DNA from: an uncultured Parvularculaceae bacterium
GTDB taxonomy: Bacteria > Pseudomonadota > Alphaproteobacteria > Caulobacterales > Parvularculaceae
Reading direction: 5' to 3'
DNA length: 5,861 nucleotides
NCBI GenBank assembly: GCA_947259815.1
Contig: CAMYNO010000015.1
Span: forward strand, 1-5,861
Shown: piece after piece, positions 1-5,861 of the stretch
Layout: each line of letters begins with the position of its first letter
Numbering within the stretch: the stretch's first letter is position 1
Program-made: the position numbers and the translations under genes
Notes under the pieces: model-generated
Told to the model about the DNA's origin: nothing
Database searches by the model: none
What the model saw: only the letters and a program-made list of their open reading frames with translations

Positions 1-2
1 CG

Positions 3-95
3 AGCTTTGTCGTGGACGGCGTCCTGCGCCACTTTTCCAATGCCGATGATATGTCGAAGGTGCTTGATGAGGCGATTGAAAAAGCCGGGAGTTAA
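3..95 (+). CDS. C-terminal end of a probable DsbA-family thioredoxin (partial)
   Basis: An open frame enters from the left edge and ends at TAA 93-95, giving 30 visible residues that begin SFVVDGVLRHFSNADDMSKV. The start is outside the window. A 'SFVVDG' strand followed by an amphipathic final helix matches the end of DsbA-like proteins, where the cis-Pro loop (TPxF) leads into a 'hxVNG' strand. The next gene ends in the same way (GTPGFIINGEYRRFDAFEE), so the two are probably tandem paralogues. No active site is visible in this fragment. Only 44 bases separate it from the next start codon, which suggests co-transcription. The family call is an inference from a short tail; the reading frame itself is fairly secure because its codon use and composition look coding. 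Confidence 0.6.
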   Translation, partial: SFVVDGVLRHFSNADDMSKVLDEAIEKAGS

Positions 96-126
96 GCGCG
101 GGGCCGTTATCGCGCACCCTGCGTAG

Positions 127-135
127 AAGGGAGGC
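127..135 (+). promoter_or_regulatory. Strong ribosome binding site for the DsbA-family gene
   Basis: A GAAGGGAGG-type purine run sits a few bases ahead of ATG 140. It is the best Shine-Dalgarno match in the window and supports the chosen start. Confidence 0.7.
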
Positions 136-139
136 GGTC

Positions 140-787
140 ATGGCCGCATTATTGAAAGTCTCTTTGTCGATTTTTGCCGCCGTGCTGATGGCGGCAACGG
201 CGACCGCCCGGGGCGAGGAAGCCGGAACCGGCGCCTTGTCGGAAATGGTGCTGGGCGCCGATAACGCCCCGATCACCGTCATCGAATATGCGTCCGTCAC
301 CTGCTCCCATTGCGCGCACTGGCACGAAGAGATTTTTCCTACAATTGAAGAGAATTACATCAAGACCGGCAAAGTCCGTTTCGTATTGCGGGAAATGCCG
401 GTGATCCCCGGCCACCCGGCGCTGGTCCCCCGCTCCTATGCCGGCTCCATGCTCGCCCGGTGCGCGGCCGACAAAGGCGGGGCGGACGCTTATTTTGACG
501 TGATGCACCGCCTGTTCGAAGGGCAGGAAGTCTGGGCGTTCGGCAACGACCCAAAAGGCGAATTACTTAAAATTGCAGCGACCGCCGATATTGATGAAAC
601 AGATTTCGAGGCATGCCTTGAGCGCGCCGATCTGAAAGCCCATATCGACAAGAACATTTCAATCGCCACTGAAGAGTACGATCTTCAGGGCACGCCGGGC
701 TTTATCATCAACGGCGAGTATCGGCGCTTCGACGCCTTTGAGGAGATTTTCGATGCGCTCGATAGTGCCGCCGGCGCGGACGACTAA
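140..787 (+). CDS. DsbA-family periplasmic thiol-disulfide oxidoreductase
   Basis: A 215-residue exported thioredoxin-fold protein, expected to exchange disulfides with folding proteins in the periplasm. Residues 1-23 form a signal peptide (hydrophobic core LSIFAAVLMAA, then small residues before a probable cut near ATA-RG). The mature part opens with VLGADNAPITVIEYASVTC, typical of the family. The active site is C55-S-H-C58, and the cis-proline loop is G184-T-P186. Two further cysteines, C108 and C159, lie in the helical insertion; alphaproteobacterial DsbAs such as Wolbachia DsbA1 are known to carry a second disulfide there. The ATG at 140 follows a strong ribosome site (GAAGGGAGG, about 5 bases away), which fixes the start. 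It lies between another probable DsbA-like gene and smc; thioredoxin-type genes next to smc are common in alphaproteobacteria. Whether it acts as oxidase or isomerase, and on which substrates, cannot be read from the sequence. Confidence 0.9.
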   Translation: MAALLKVSLSIFAAVLMAATATARGEEAGTGALSEMVLGADNAPITVIEYASVTCSHCAHWHEEIFPTIEENYIKTGKVRFVLREMPVIPGHPALVPRSYAGSMLARCAADKGGADAYFDVMHRLFEGQEVWAFGNDPKGELLKIAATADIDETDFEACLERADLKAHIDKNISIATEEYDLQGTPGFIINGEYRRFDAFEEIFDALDSAAGADD

Positions 788-910
788 GTTTCCCCAATAC
801 CGCTCTAACTCCTTGGTGGCGCCCCAGAATCGGCGATCATTACCGTCAATGCTGGGCTGTTATGGCGACGTAACGGCAACGTTTGGCGCTAGTGGTCTGG
901 AAACTCGCAC

Positions 911-2524
911 GTGAAATTTACGAATGTTCGCCTGATTGGATTTAAATCCTTCGTAGAACCCACCGATTTTGAGGTTCGCGACGGACTGACCGGTATTGTC
1001 GGGCCCAATGGCTGCGGCAAGTCCAACCTGCTCGAAGCGCTGCGCTGGGTCATGGGTGCAACCTCCGCCAAGGCGCTGCGCGGCGACGGCATGGACGCGG
1101 TGATCTTTTCCGGCACATCCATGCGCCCGTCGCGCAACTGGGCCGAGGTCATTCTCTCTCTCGATAATGCCGACCGGTCGGCGCCGTCAGAGTGGAACGA
1201 TACAGACGCGCTGGAAGTCTCGCGGCGCATCATCCGCAAGGATGAAGGCACCCAGTCGATCTATCGGATCAATGGCAAGGAAGTCCGCGCCAAGGACGTC
1301 CAGCTGTTGTTCGCCGATGCCTCGACCGGCGCCAATTCGCCGGCGCTGGTGCGTCAGGGCCAGATTTCCGAACTTATCAACGCCAAGCCGCAGAACCGGC
1401 GGCGTCTGCTGGAAGAAGCGGCCGGGGTCACCGGTCTGCATTCGCGCCGCCATGAGGCGGAACTTCGCCTGCGTGCAGCGGAACAGAACCTTGAACGCCT
1501 CGACGACGTCATCAGCGAGCTTGAAACGCAAAAGGCCGCGCTTGCCCGTCAGGCGCGGCAAGCGACGCGATATCGCAATGTGTCGGGCGATATTCGCCGC
1601 ACCGAAGCGATGCTTTCCTATCTGCGCTGGCGCGACGCGACGGTTGCTCAGGAAAAGGCCGCGGAAGGACTTACCGAGATCGCCGGACTGATCGAGGAGA
1701 CCGCTGGCGTCGCAGCAGCCGCGTCATCGGCGCAAACCGCAGCCCATGAAGCGCTCGATCCATTACGCCAGACCGAAGCGGAAGCCGCCGCAGCGCTGCA
1801 CCGCCTGACCGTCGCCCGCGAGGGGCTGGATGAAGAAGCCCGGCGCGCGGAAGCGGAACTTGCCCGTCTCAATGGCGAGATTGAGCGCCTTGGCGGCGAT
1901 CTTGAACGCGAGCGCGGGTTGCACAGCGACGCAGAAACCGCAGCCGAGCGGCAGAACAACGAAACGCAGACGCTGAAAGAAAAAGAAGCTTCCGAAGCCG
2001 CGCGCATCATGGAGGCCGAAGCGGCGAAAGGGTCCGCTTCGGAAAAACTCGACGCCGCAGAAAAAGCGTTCGAAGAAAAGAACGCCGAAGCCGCCGACAT
2101 CGATGCGCGGCGCAATGCACTTGCCGGTAATGTCGCCGCCGCGGAACGGCGTCTCGCGAAAATTGACGAGCAAACGCGGACGTTTACCGAAGAACGCGAG
2201 TTCATCAATCCGACCGACGCGCAACGCGAAGCGCTTGAAAATTCGAAGGCGCAGTTCGTTGCCGCTGACGAGGCCGCGACATGGCCGAGGCGGCCTTTCA
2301 CCGGGCCGAGGAAGAGCGTCTTGCGGCGGAAAAAGAGGAAACCTCTTTACGCGGACCATTGCGTCAGGCCGAGCAAAGCCTCACGGAAATCGACGCTGAA
2401 CGCGAAGCCTTGCGAAAAATTCTTGCCGTTAACGACAATGAGGACTGGCGCCCGCTGCTGGAAGATATTGACGTCGATCCGGGCTATGAGAACGCCCTCG
2501 CCGCTGCTCTTGGCGATGATCTGA
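911..2524 (+). CDS. smc: Chromosome partition protein Smc, N-terminal part (frameshifted)
   Basis: The N-terminal half of Smc, the ATPase that loops and condenses the chromosome together with ScpA and ScpB. Translation starts at GTG 911; an in-frame TAG at 890-892 leaves no other start upstream, and [17 protein letters not shown] is the canonical Smc N-terminus. The Walker A loop is GPNGCGKS at residues 31-38. The Q-loop and arm region follow ([18 protein letters not shown], then [18 protein letters not shown]), after which a long Ala/Glu/Arg-rich coiled coil begins at about residue 170. Native sequence runs to residue 456 (base 2278). The remaining 81 residues up to the stop at 2522-2524 are Arg/Pro/Lys-rich and unlike a coiled coil, so they are out of frame. 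As the sequence stands, this would make a 537-residue truncated protein with no hinge or C-terminal head. The ribosome site is weak (GGAA at 899-902). Gene identity is secure; whether the break is real is not. Confidence 0.93.
   Translation: MKFTNVRLIGFKSFVEPTDFEVRDGLTGIVGPNGCGKSNLLEALRWVMGATSAKALRGDGMDAVIFSGTSMRPSRNWAEVILSLDNADRSAPSEWNDTDALEVSRRIIRKDEGTQSIYRINGKEVRAKDVQLLFADASTGANSPALVRQGQISELINAKPQNRRRLLEEAAGVTGLHSRRHEAELRLRAAEQNLERLDDVISELETQKAALARQARQATRYRNVSGDIRRTEAMLSYLRWRDATVAQEKAAEGLTEIAGLIEETAGVAAAASSAQTAAHEALDPLRQTEAEAAAALHRLTVAREGLDEEARRAEAELARLNGEIERLGGDLERERGLHSDAETAAERQNNETQTLKEKEASEAARIMEAEAAKGSASEKLDAAEKAFEEKNAEAADIDARRNALAGNVAAAERRLAKIDEQTRTFTEEREFINPTDAQREALENSKAQFVAADEAATWPRRPFTGPRKSVLRRKKRKPLYADHCVRPSKASRKSTLNAKPCEKFLPLTTMRTGARCWKILTSIRAMRTPSPLLLAMI
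2266..2285 (+). other. smc: Frameshift site within smc (one base apparently missing)
   Basis: The upstream coding frame reads ADEAA up to base 2278 and then turns into non-Smc sequence. The downstream frame is closed by TGA at 2266-2268 and reads good coiled coil from about 2278 onward ([15 protein letters not shown]). The switch must therefore fall between 2269 and about 2285. The shift equals loss of one base; for example GCGGAC reduced to GCGAC at 2276-2280 would explain it. No X-XXY-YYZ slippery heptamer is present, so programmed frameshifting is not supported. A sequencing or assembly error or a genuine mutation remain the candidates. Confidence 0.85.
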
Positions 2525-4374
2525 GCGCGGCGACCGAAGAAGCCGCGCCGGCGCACTGGTCGCTCAGCGACGGCGCCTGCGCCGATGATCTTCCCTATGA
2601 AGCCGCGCCCCTTGGCCGTTTTGTGCGCGCACCGGCGCAACTGCAACGCCGCCTCGCCGCGATCGGCCTCGTTGACCGGGCGCATCTGCAACGCTTGAAA
2701 CCATCGCTCCGCCCCGGACAACGCCTTGTCACGCGCGAAGGCGACCTCGTGCGCTGGGACGGCTTTACCGCCAGAGCCGATGCGAAAACCGCCGCCGCAG
2801 TGCGCCTTGAGCAACGCAATCGCATCATTGCGCTGGAGAACGAAGTTGAAGAAGCCCATGCGGGCGTGGAAAGCGCGCAGCAGGCCTATGACGGCGCCGC
2901 CGCTGACCTCGAACGCAAGCAGACCATTGAGCGCCAGGCGCGAACTTTATTCACCGATGCGCGCAAAGGTCTCGACACGGCGCGCTCCGCGCTCGCCGCG
3001 CTGGAACGCGAGAATGAACGCGCCACAGCGCGCATTGCCGCCATTGACGAGAACCTCGGCCGCCTTGCCGATGACAAGGCGGAAACGGCGCAATCTCTGG
3101 AAAGTCTGCATACGGAGCAATCATCGCTGCCGAATGCCGACCTGATGACGAATGCACTCGAGGCGTTACGCGAAGCGGTAACGTCCGCCCGCGCCGGCGC
3201 TGCCGAAGCGCGCGGCGCACACAATGAACTGGTGCGCGAGGCCGCTGCGCGTACTGCACGTCTCGAAGAGTTAAGCCGCGAAAGCGCATTGTGGCGCGAG
3301 CGCGCGGAGACTGCAAAAGCGCGCATCGGCGATCTTGAATCACGGATTGAAGAAACAACTGCGGCGCGCAATGCAGCCGCCGGCGCCCCGGCGGCGATTG
3401 AAGAAAAACGCAAAGCCCTGCTTGACCAGCTACAAACGGCTGAGACGCGCCGCAACGAAGCGGCGGATGCTTTGGCAAGCGGCGTAGACGCCGCGCATGA
3501 AGCCGATAAAGCCGCAAAAATTGCCGACGCCGCAGCCTCCGAAGCGCGAGAGAGCCGGGCCCGTTTGCAAGCGCAGGCCGAGGCGGCCGCCGAACGGGTT
3601 GAGGAAGCCGTGCATCTTGCGCAGGAGACTTGCGAAGCCGCGCCGGAAGAGCTTCTCGGCATCGCCGAGCACAAGGAAGGCAAGGACCTCCCGGAACGCG
3701 ACGATGTTGAACGCAAGCTCGACCGCTACAAGCGCGAGCGTGAAAATCTCGGCGGCGTCAATTTGCGCGCCGACGAAGAACTGCAGGAAGTCGCAGACCG
3801 CATCGACGCGCTGAGCGTTGAGCGTGAGGATTGCGACGGCGCCATCCGCAAGCTTCGCGCCGCCATTGGCGGACTCAATCGCGAGGCGCGCCAGCGTCTG
3901 CTCGAAGCGTTCGAGACAGTGAATAGCAACTTCTCGTCTCTCTTCAAGCGGCTATTTAACGGCGGTCAGGCGGAATTGCGGCTTATCGATTCCGATGATC
4001 CGCTCGACGCCGGCCTTGAGATCATGGCCTCGCCGCCGGGCAAGAAACTCGCTTCCATGTCGCTGATGTCCGGCGGGGAGCAGGCGCTGACGGCAACGTC
4101 CTTGATTTTTGCCGTCTTCATGGCGAACCCGGCGCCGGTCTGTGTTCTCGACGAGGTCGACGCGCCGCTGGATGACGCCAATGTGGAGCGGTTCTGTCGC
4201 ATCCTTCATGAAATGGCGGCGGAAACCGAAACGCGTTTCATCATCATCACCCACCATGCGCTCACCATGTCGCGCATGAACCGCCTCTTCGGCGTCACCA
4301 TGATCGAGCGCGGGGTATCGCAACTCGTCTCGGTCGACCTCTCCAAGGCGGAACAACTGGCGGCTGCGGAATAG
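2281..4374 (+). CDS. smc: Chromosome partition protein Smc, C-terminal part (hinge, second arm, head)
   Basis: The continuation of Smc in a different frame, 697 residues if counted from ATG 2281. It opens with the end of the first coiled-coil arm ([19 protein letters not shown]). The hinge dimerisation domain spans about residues 51-175 (bases 2431-2805), starting near [20 protein letters not shown] and ending near [17 protein letters not shown], the form seen in alphaproteobacteria. The second arm runs to about residue 540. The C-terminal head has the ABC signature MSGGEQ (bases 4066-4083), the Walker B core [11 protein letters not shown] with catalytic D-E at 4150-4155, and the H-loop THHALTM (histidines at 4252-4257). 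The two parts joined with one restored base give 1154 residues, a usual Smc length. The ATG at 2281 is probably not a natural start, although an ACGAGG run lies 7 bases ahead of it. A separately translated half is possible but less likely. Confidence 0.92.
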   Translation: MAEAAFHRAEEERLAAEKEETSLRGPLRQAEQSLTEIDAEREALRKILAVNDNEDWRPLLEDIDVDPGYENALAAALGDDLSAATEEAAPAHWSLSDGACADDLPYEAAPLGRFVRAPAQLQRRLAAIGLVDRAHLQRLKPSLRPGQRLVTREGDLVRWDGFTARADAKTAAAVRLEQRNRIIALENEVEEAHAGVESAQQAYDGAAADLERKQTIERQARTLFTDARKGLDTARSALAALERENERATARIAAIDENLGRLADDKAETAQSLESLHTEQSSLPNADLMTNALEALREAVTSARAGAAEARGAHNELVREAAARTARLEELSRESALWRERAETAKARIGDLESRIEETTAARNAAAGAPAAIEEKRKALLDQLQTAETRRNEAADALASGVDAAHEADKAAKIADAAASEARESRARLQAQAEAAAERVEEAVHLAQETCEAAPEELLGIAEHKEGKDLPERDDVERKLDRYKRERENLGGVNLRADEELQEVADRIDALSVEREDCDGAIRKLRAAIGGLNREARQRLLEAFETVNSNFSSLFKRLFNGGQAELRLIDSDDPLDAGLEIMASPPGKKLASMSLMSGGEQALTATSLIFAVFMANPAPVCVLDEVDAPLDDANVERFCRILHEMAAETETRFIIITHHALTMSRMNRLFGVTMIERGVSQLVSVDLSKAEQLAAAE

Positions 4375-4584
4375 TCAGCGCCTCGAATACAACAAGCTGC
4401 CAACCATCCATTCCCCGCTCTTTCCGGTGAAAGCCGAAATCAAGTAGAGAAAAAAATAAGAATTTTGGCGGGGAGAACGGATCGAGACAGGCCGCGACAG
4501 ACTTATGCGAGCAGCTTCTTGCGGCGTCTCGCCGCGCTATGGTTTAGCAAGACAAAACAATCCCTTACGCCTCTCTTCCCTTGC

Positions 4585-4613
4585 TTGACGCTGCATTGCG
4601 GCGCCTATATTGT
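4585..4613 (+). promoter_or_regulatory. Probable sigma70-type promoter for the atpI-atpB operon
   Basis: TTGACG at 4585-4590 matches a housekeeping -35 element. A -10 element follows as either TATATT (4606-4611, 15-base spacer) or TATTGT (4608-4613, 17-base spacer). Transcription would start near 4618, leaving a leader of about 50 bases before the atpI ATG. The placement in an otherwise gene-free gap ahead of the Fo genes supports the call; the exact -10 is uncertain. Confidence 0.6.
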
Positions 4614-4629
4614 CCGCCGCGATTTCGAG

Positions 4630-4654
4630 GGGCGCGAGCGTTCGTTTCGCGCCC
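4630..4654 (+). repeat. Leader hairpin 1 upstream of atpI
   Basis: A perfect 8-base inverted repeat: GGGCGCGA (4630-4637) pairs with TCGCGCCC (4647-4654) around a 9-base loop. It is followed by GTTTTC, so it resembles a weak intrinsic terminator, but the T run is only four bases. Its right arm overlaps hairpin 2, so the two cannot form together. Confidence 0.55.
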
Positions 4655-4664
4655 GTTTTCGGGC
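4651..4664 (+). repeat. Leader hairpin 2, overlapping hairpin 1 and next to the atpI start region
   Basis: GCCCG (4651-4655) pairs with CGGGC (4660-4664) around a TTTT loop. It shares bases 4651-4654 with hairpin 1 and ends 7 bases before ATG 4672, where the ribosome binds. This could mask or expose the start region. A regulatory role is an inference from geometry only. Confidence 0.4.
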
Positions 4665-4671
4665 AGTTAGA

Positions 4672-4974
4672 ATGGCGACTTCCGACGATAAAGAAGGCGC
4701 CGCGAGGAAGGCGTCGTCATCCCTGGATGAGTTTTCCGATCGTCTCGACGCCGTGCGCGCCGAGAACGAGCCGGAAGAACCCAGAGGGGGAAGCGGCGCC
4801 GCATGGGGCAAAGCGCTGCGCGCTTCGTCCGATCTCCTGGCGGGGCTGATCGTCGGCATGGTGATCGGTTACCTGCTTGATCGCTGGCTGGGAACGAGCC
4901 CTTGGCTTATCCTCGTCGGGATCGGAGTTGGCTTTGCGGCCGGGCTGCGCAATCTCGCGCGCTCAATGAAATAG
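4672..4974 (+). CDS. atpI: F1Fo ATP synthase accessory subunit AtpI
   Basis: A 100-residue membrane protein of the AtpI / ATPase gene 1 family, which helps assemble the c-ring of ATP synthase and has been linked to Mg2+ handling. The N-terminal half (residues 1-45) is charged and probably cytoplasmic. Two membrane helices follow: about residues 52-69 (SSDLLAGLIVGMVIGYLL) and 77-94 (PWLILVGIGVGFAAGLRN), joined by the family motif LLDRWLGTSPW. The ATG at 4672 starts the conserved-length protein. The same frame is open back to a TTG at 4465, but that extension is not protein-like and would cross the promoter, so it is rejected. The ribosome site is weak (part of GGGCAG, 4661-4666) and overlaps a hairpin. 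It stands first in the Fo operon, 57 bases before atpB, as is usual in alphaproteobacteria, where Fo and F1 genes are often separate. Confidence 0.88.
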   Translation: MATSDDKEGAARKASSSLDEFSDRLDAVRAENEPEEPRGGSGAAWGKALRASSDLLAGLIVGMVIGYLLDRWLGTSPWLILVGIGVGFAAGLRNLARSMK

Positions 4975-4982
4975 GCAAGGAT

Positions 4983-5004
4983 CTGCGGCTTCCGTTAGCC
5001 GCAG
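4983..5004 (+). repeat. Perfect inverted repeat between atpI and atpB
   Basis: CTGCGGCT (4983-4990) pairs with AGCCGCAG (4997-5004) around a 6-base loop, starting 8 bases after the atpI stop. The GC-rich 8-base-pair stem should be stable in the mRNA. It is not followed by a T run (the next bases are purine-rich), so it is not an intrinsic terminator. A role in mRNA processing or in setting the AtpI to AtpB ratio is possible. Confidence 0.6.
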
Positions 5005-5031
5005 GAGTGAGACGGGAAAAAAGAAAAGACC

Positions 5032-5823
5032 ATGCAGACGTTTCGCGCCGCCAGCCCTATGGAACAATTCGAGATTGTTCGCATTGTCGATCTCAGCCTT
5101 GGCTCAATCGATATTTCGCTGACGAATTCCGCGATCTGGATGCTGATCTGCACCGGCGCGATCATCCTCTTTTTCGCCGCCGCCACCCGCCGCGCCGCGA
5201 TTATTCCGAACCGTCTGCAGTCGACGGCGGAAGTGCTTTACGAATTCGTATCGGATCTCGTGCGTGACACGATCGGGCCGGAGGGACGGAAGTTCTTTCC
5301 CTACGTATTCACGTTATTCCTCTGGATCCTGATTGCGAACCTCTTTGGCCTGTTCCCCACATTGCCGGGCCTGCCGCACGCGGCCCATACATTCACGACG
5401 ACAAGTCATCTCGTCGTGACGCTCGCACTCGCGATGCTGACGATTACGATCGTTATTGTATATGGTTTCTGGAAAAACGGCCTTGGCTTTTTCAAGCTTT
5501 TCGCACCGTCCGGCTTGCCGATTTACATGTATCCGCTGCTGGTGCCGATTGAGGTTGTATCATTCCTCTCGCGCCCGCTTTCGCTAGCCATCCGGCTATT
5601 CGCAAACATGTTCGCCGGCCATATCATCCTCAAACTGTTCGCCGGCTTCGTCGTGTCGCTGATCGGCGCGGGCGGCGTGCTTTCCGTGGTCGGCTTGCTG
5701 CCGTTCCTCGGCGCGACCGCCGTCACCGCGCTCGAATTTCTTGTCGCCTTCCTGCAGGCATACGTCTTCGCCATCCTGACCTGCATTTACCTGAATGATG
5801 CGGTGCACGCTGCCGACCACTAA
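5032..5823 (+). CDS. atpB: F1Fo ATP synthase subunit a (AtpB)
   Basis: A complete 263-residue subunit a, the Fo stator protein that forms the proton half-channels against the c-ring in the inner membrane. The N-terminus MEQFEIVRIV (residues 10-19) and the helix IWMLICTGAIILFFAAA are typical. The essential arginine is R188 in SLAIRLFANMFAGH, equivalent to E. coli aR210. H197 and E235 occupy the positions of E. coli E219 and H245, the swapped arrangement also found in mitochondria. Q242 in LQAYVF matches E. coli Q252. About five to six hydrophobic helices are visible. The start is ATG 5032: an in-frame TGA at 5008-5010 excludes longer forms, and a purine-rich run (GGGAAAAAAGAAAAGA) precedes it. 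A better AGGAG at 5003-5007 lies too far upstream. It follows atpI in the same operon; atpE is expected next, beyond the window. Confidence 0.96.
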   Translation: MQTFRAASPMEQFEIVRIVDLSLGSIDISLTNSAIWMLICTGAIILFFAAATRRAAIIPNRLQSTAEVLYEFVSDLVRDTIGPEGRKFFPYVFTLFLWILIANLFGLFPTLPGLPHAAHTFTTTSHLVVTLALAMLTITIVIVYGFWKNGLGFFKLFAPSGLPIYMYPLLVPIEVVSFLSRPLSLAIRLFANMFAGHIILKLFAGFVVSLIGAGGVLSVVGLLPFLGATAVTALEFLVAFLQAYVFAILTCIYLNDAVHAADH

Positions 5824-5835
5824 CAAATCTTCCCG

Positions 5836-5860
5836 CGCGGTGTTCACAGGGCCAACCGCG
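5836..5860 (+). repeat. Inverted repeat after atpB
   Basis: CGCGGT (5836-5841) pairs with ACCGCG (5855-5860) around a 13-base loop, 13 bases after the atpB stop. The right arm touches the window edge, so the full structure cannot be judged. It may be an operon-internal hairpin before the next Fo gene. Confidence 0.35.
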
Positions 5861-5861
5861 A

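Noticed and set aside
788..910. Possible terminator or promoter between the DsbA-family gene and smc
   Set aside because: Only a weak CCCAG/CTGGG pair with a 24-base loop and no clear -35/-10 pair were found. A single GAATC (827-831, a possible CcrM methylation site) is too common a motif to call.
938..949. Perfect 12-base palindrome GGATTTAAATCC near the smc start
   Set aside because: It encodes the conserved Smc residues IGFKSF, so coding constraint explains it; no partner site is seen.
2270..2285. Programmed -1 frameshift in smc
   Set aside because: There is no slippery heptamer around the junction, and no family precedent for it in smc that I know of.
2886..3716. Long reverse-strand open frame (276 codons) opposite smc, rich in Ser, Arg and Ala
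   Set aside because: Its composition is the mirror of the Ala/Glu coiled coil on the + strand; no domain or ribosome site supports it. The other antisense frames over smc are similar.
4420..4433. CTTTC/GAAAG stem as the smc terminator
   Set aside because: The stem is short and not followed by a T run.
4465..4671. N-terminal extension of AtpI from TTG 4465
   Set aside because: The extension is not protein-like, covers the probable promoter and leader hairpins, and would exceed the normal AtpI length of about 100 residues.

Overview
The window looks like chromosomal DNA from a GC-rich alphaproteobacterium. The evidence is the Smc hinge and head sequence style, an F1Fo ATP synthase 'a' subunit preceded by a small AtpI-type protein, and DsbA-type thioredoxins directly upstream of smc, a gene order familiar from this class. 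I cannot assign a genus. All genes read on the + strand, and I see no mobile element, CRISPR array, tRNA or rRNA.

Layout. (1) Positions 3-95 hold the C-terminal end of a gene entering from the left, probably a DsbA-like thioredoxin. (2) Positions 140-787 encode a complete exported DsbA-family protein with a CSHC active site. (3) Positions 911-4374 hold smc, the chromosome-condensing ATPase, starting at GTG. It is split by a single-base frameshift at about 2269-2283: the N-terminal head and first coiled-coil arm lie in one frame, and the hinge, second arm and C-terminal head in another. Restoring one base gives a continuous protein of 1154 residues, a normal Smc length. (4) Positions 4375-4671 are non-coding, with a likely promoter near 4585-4613 and a leader holding two overlapping, mutually exclusive hairpins. 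(5) Positions 4672-4974 encode AtpI, and 5032-5823 encode AtpB, which is complete. The next Fo gene (expected atpE) would lie beyond the right edge.

The genes serve three separate jobs: oxidative folding of envelope proteins (DsbA-like), chromosome organisation (Smc) and proton translocation by ATP synthase (AtpI, AtpB). This is core genome rather than an accessory island, and I found no convincing undescribed system. The points most worth checking are the smc frameshift and the GC-rich inverted repeats in the atpI leader, the atpI-atpB gap and just after atpB.
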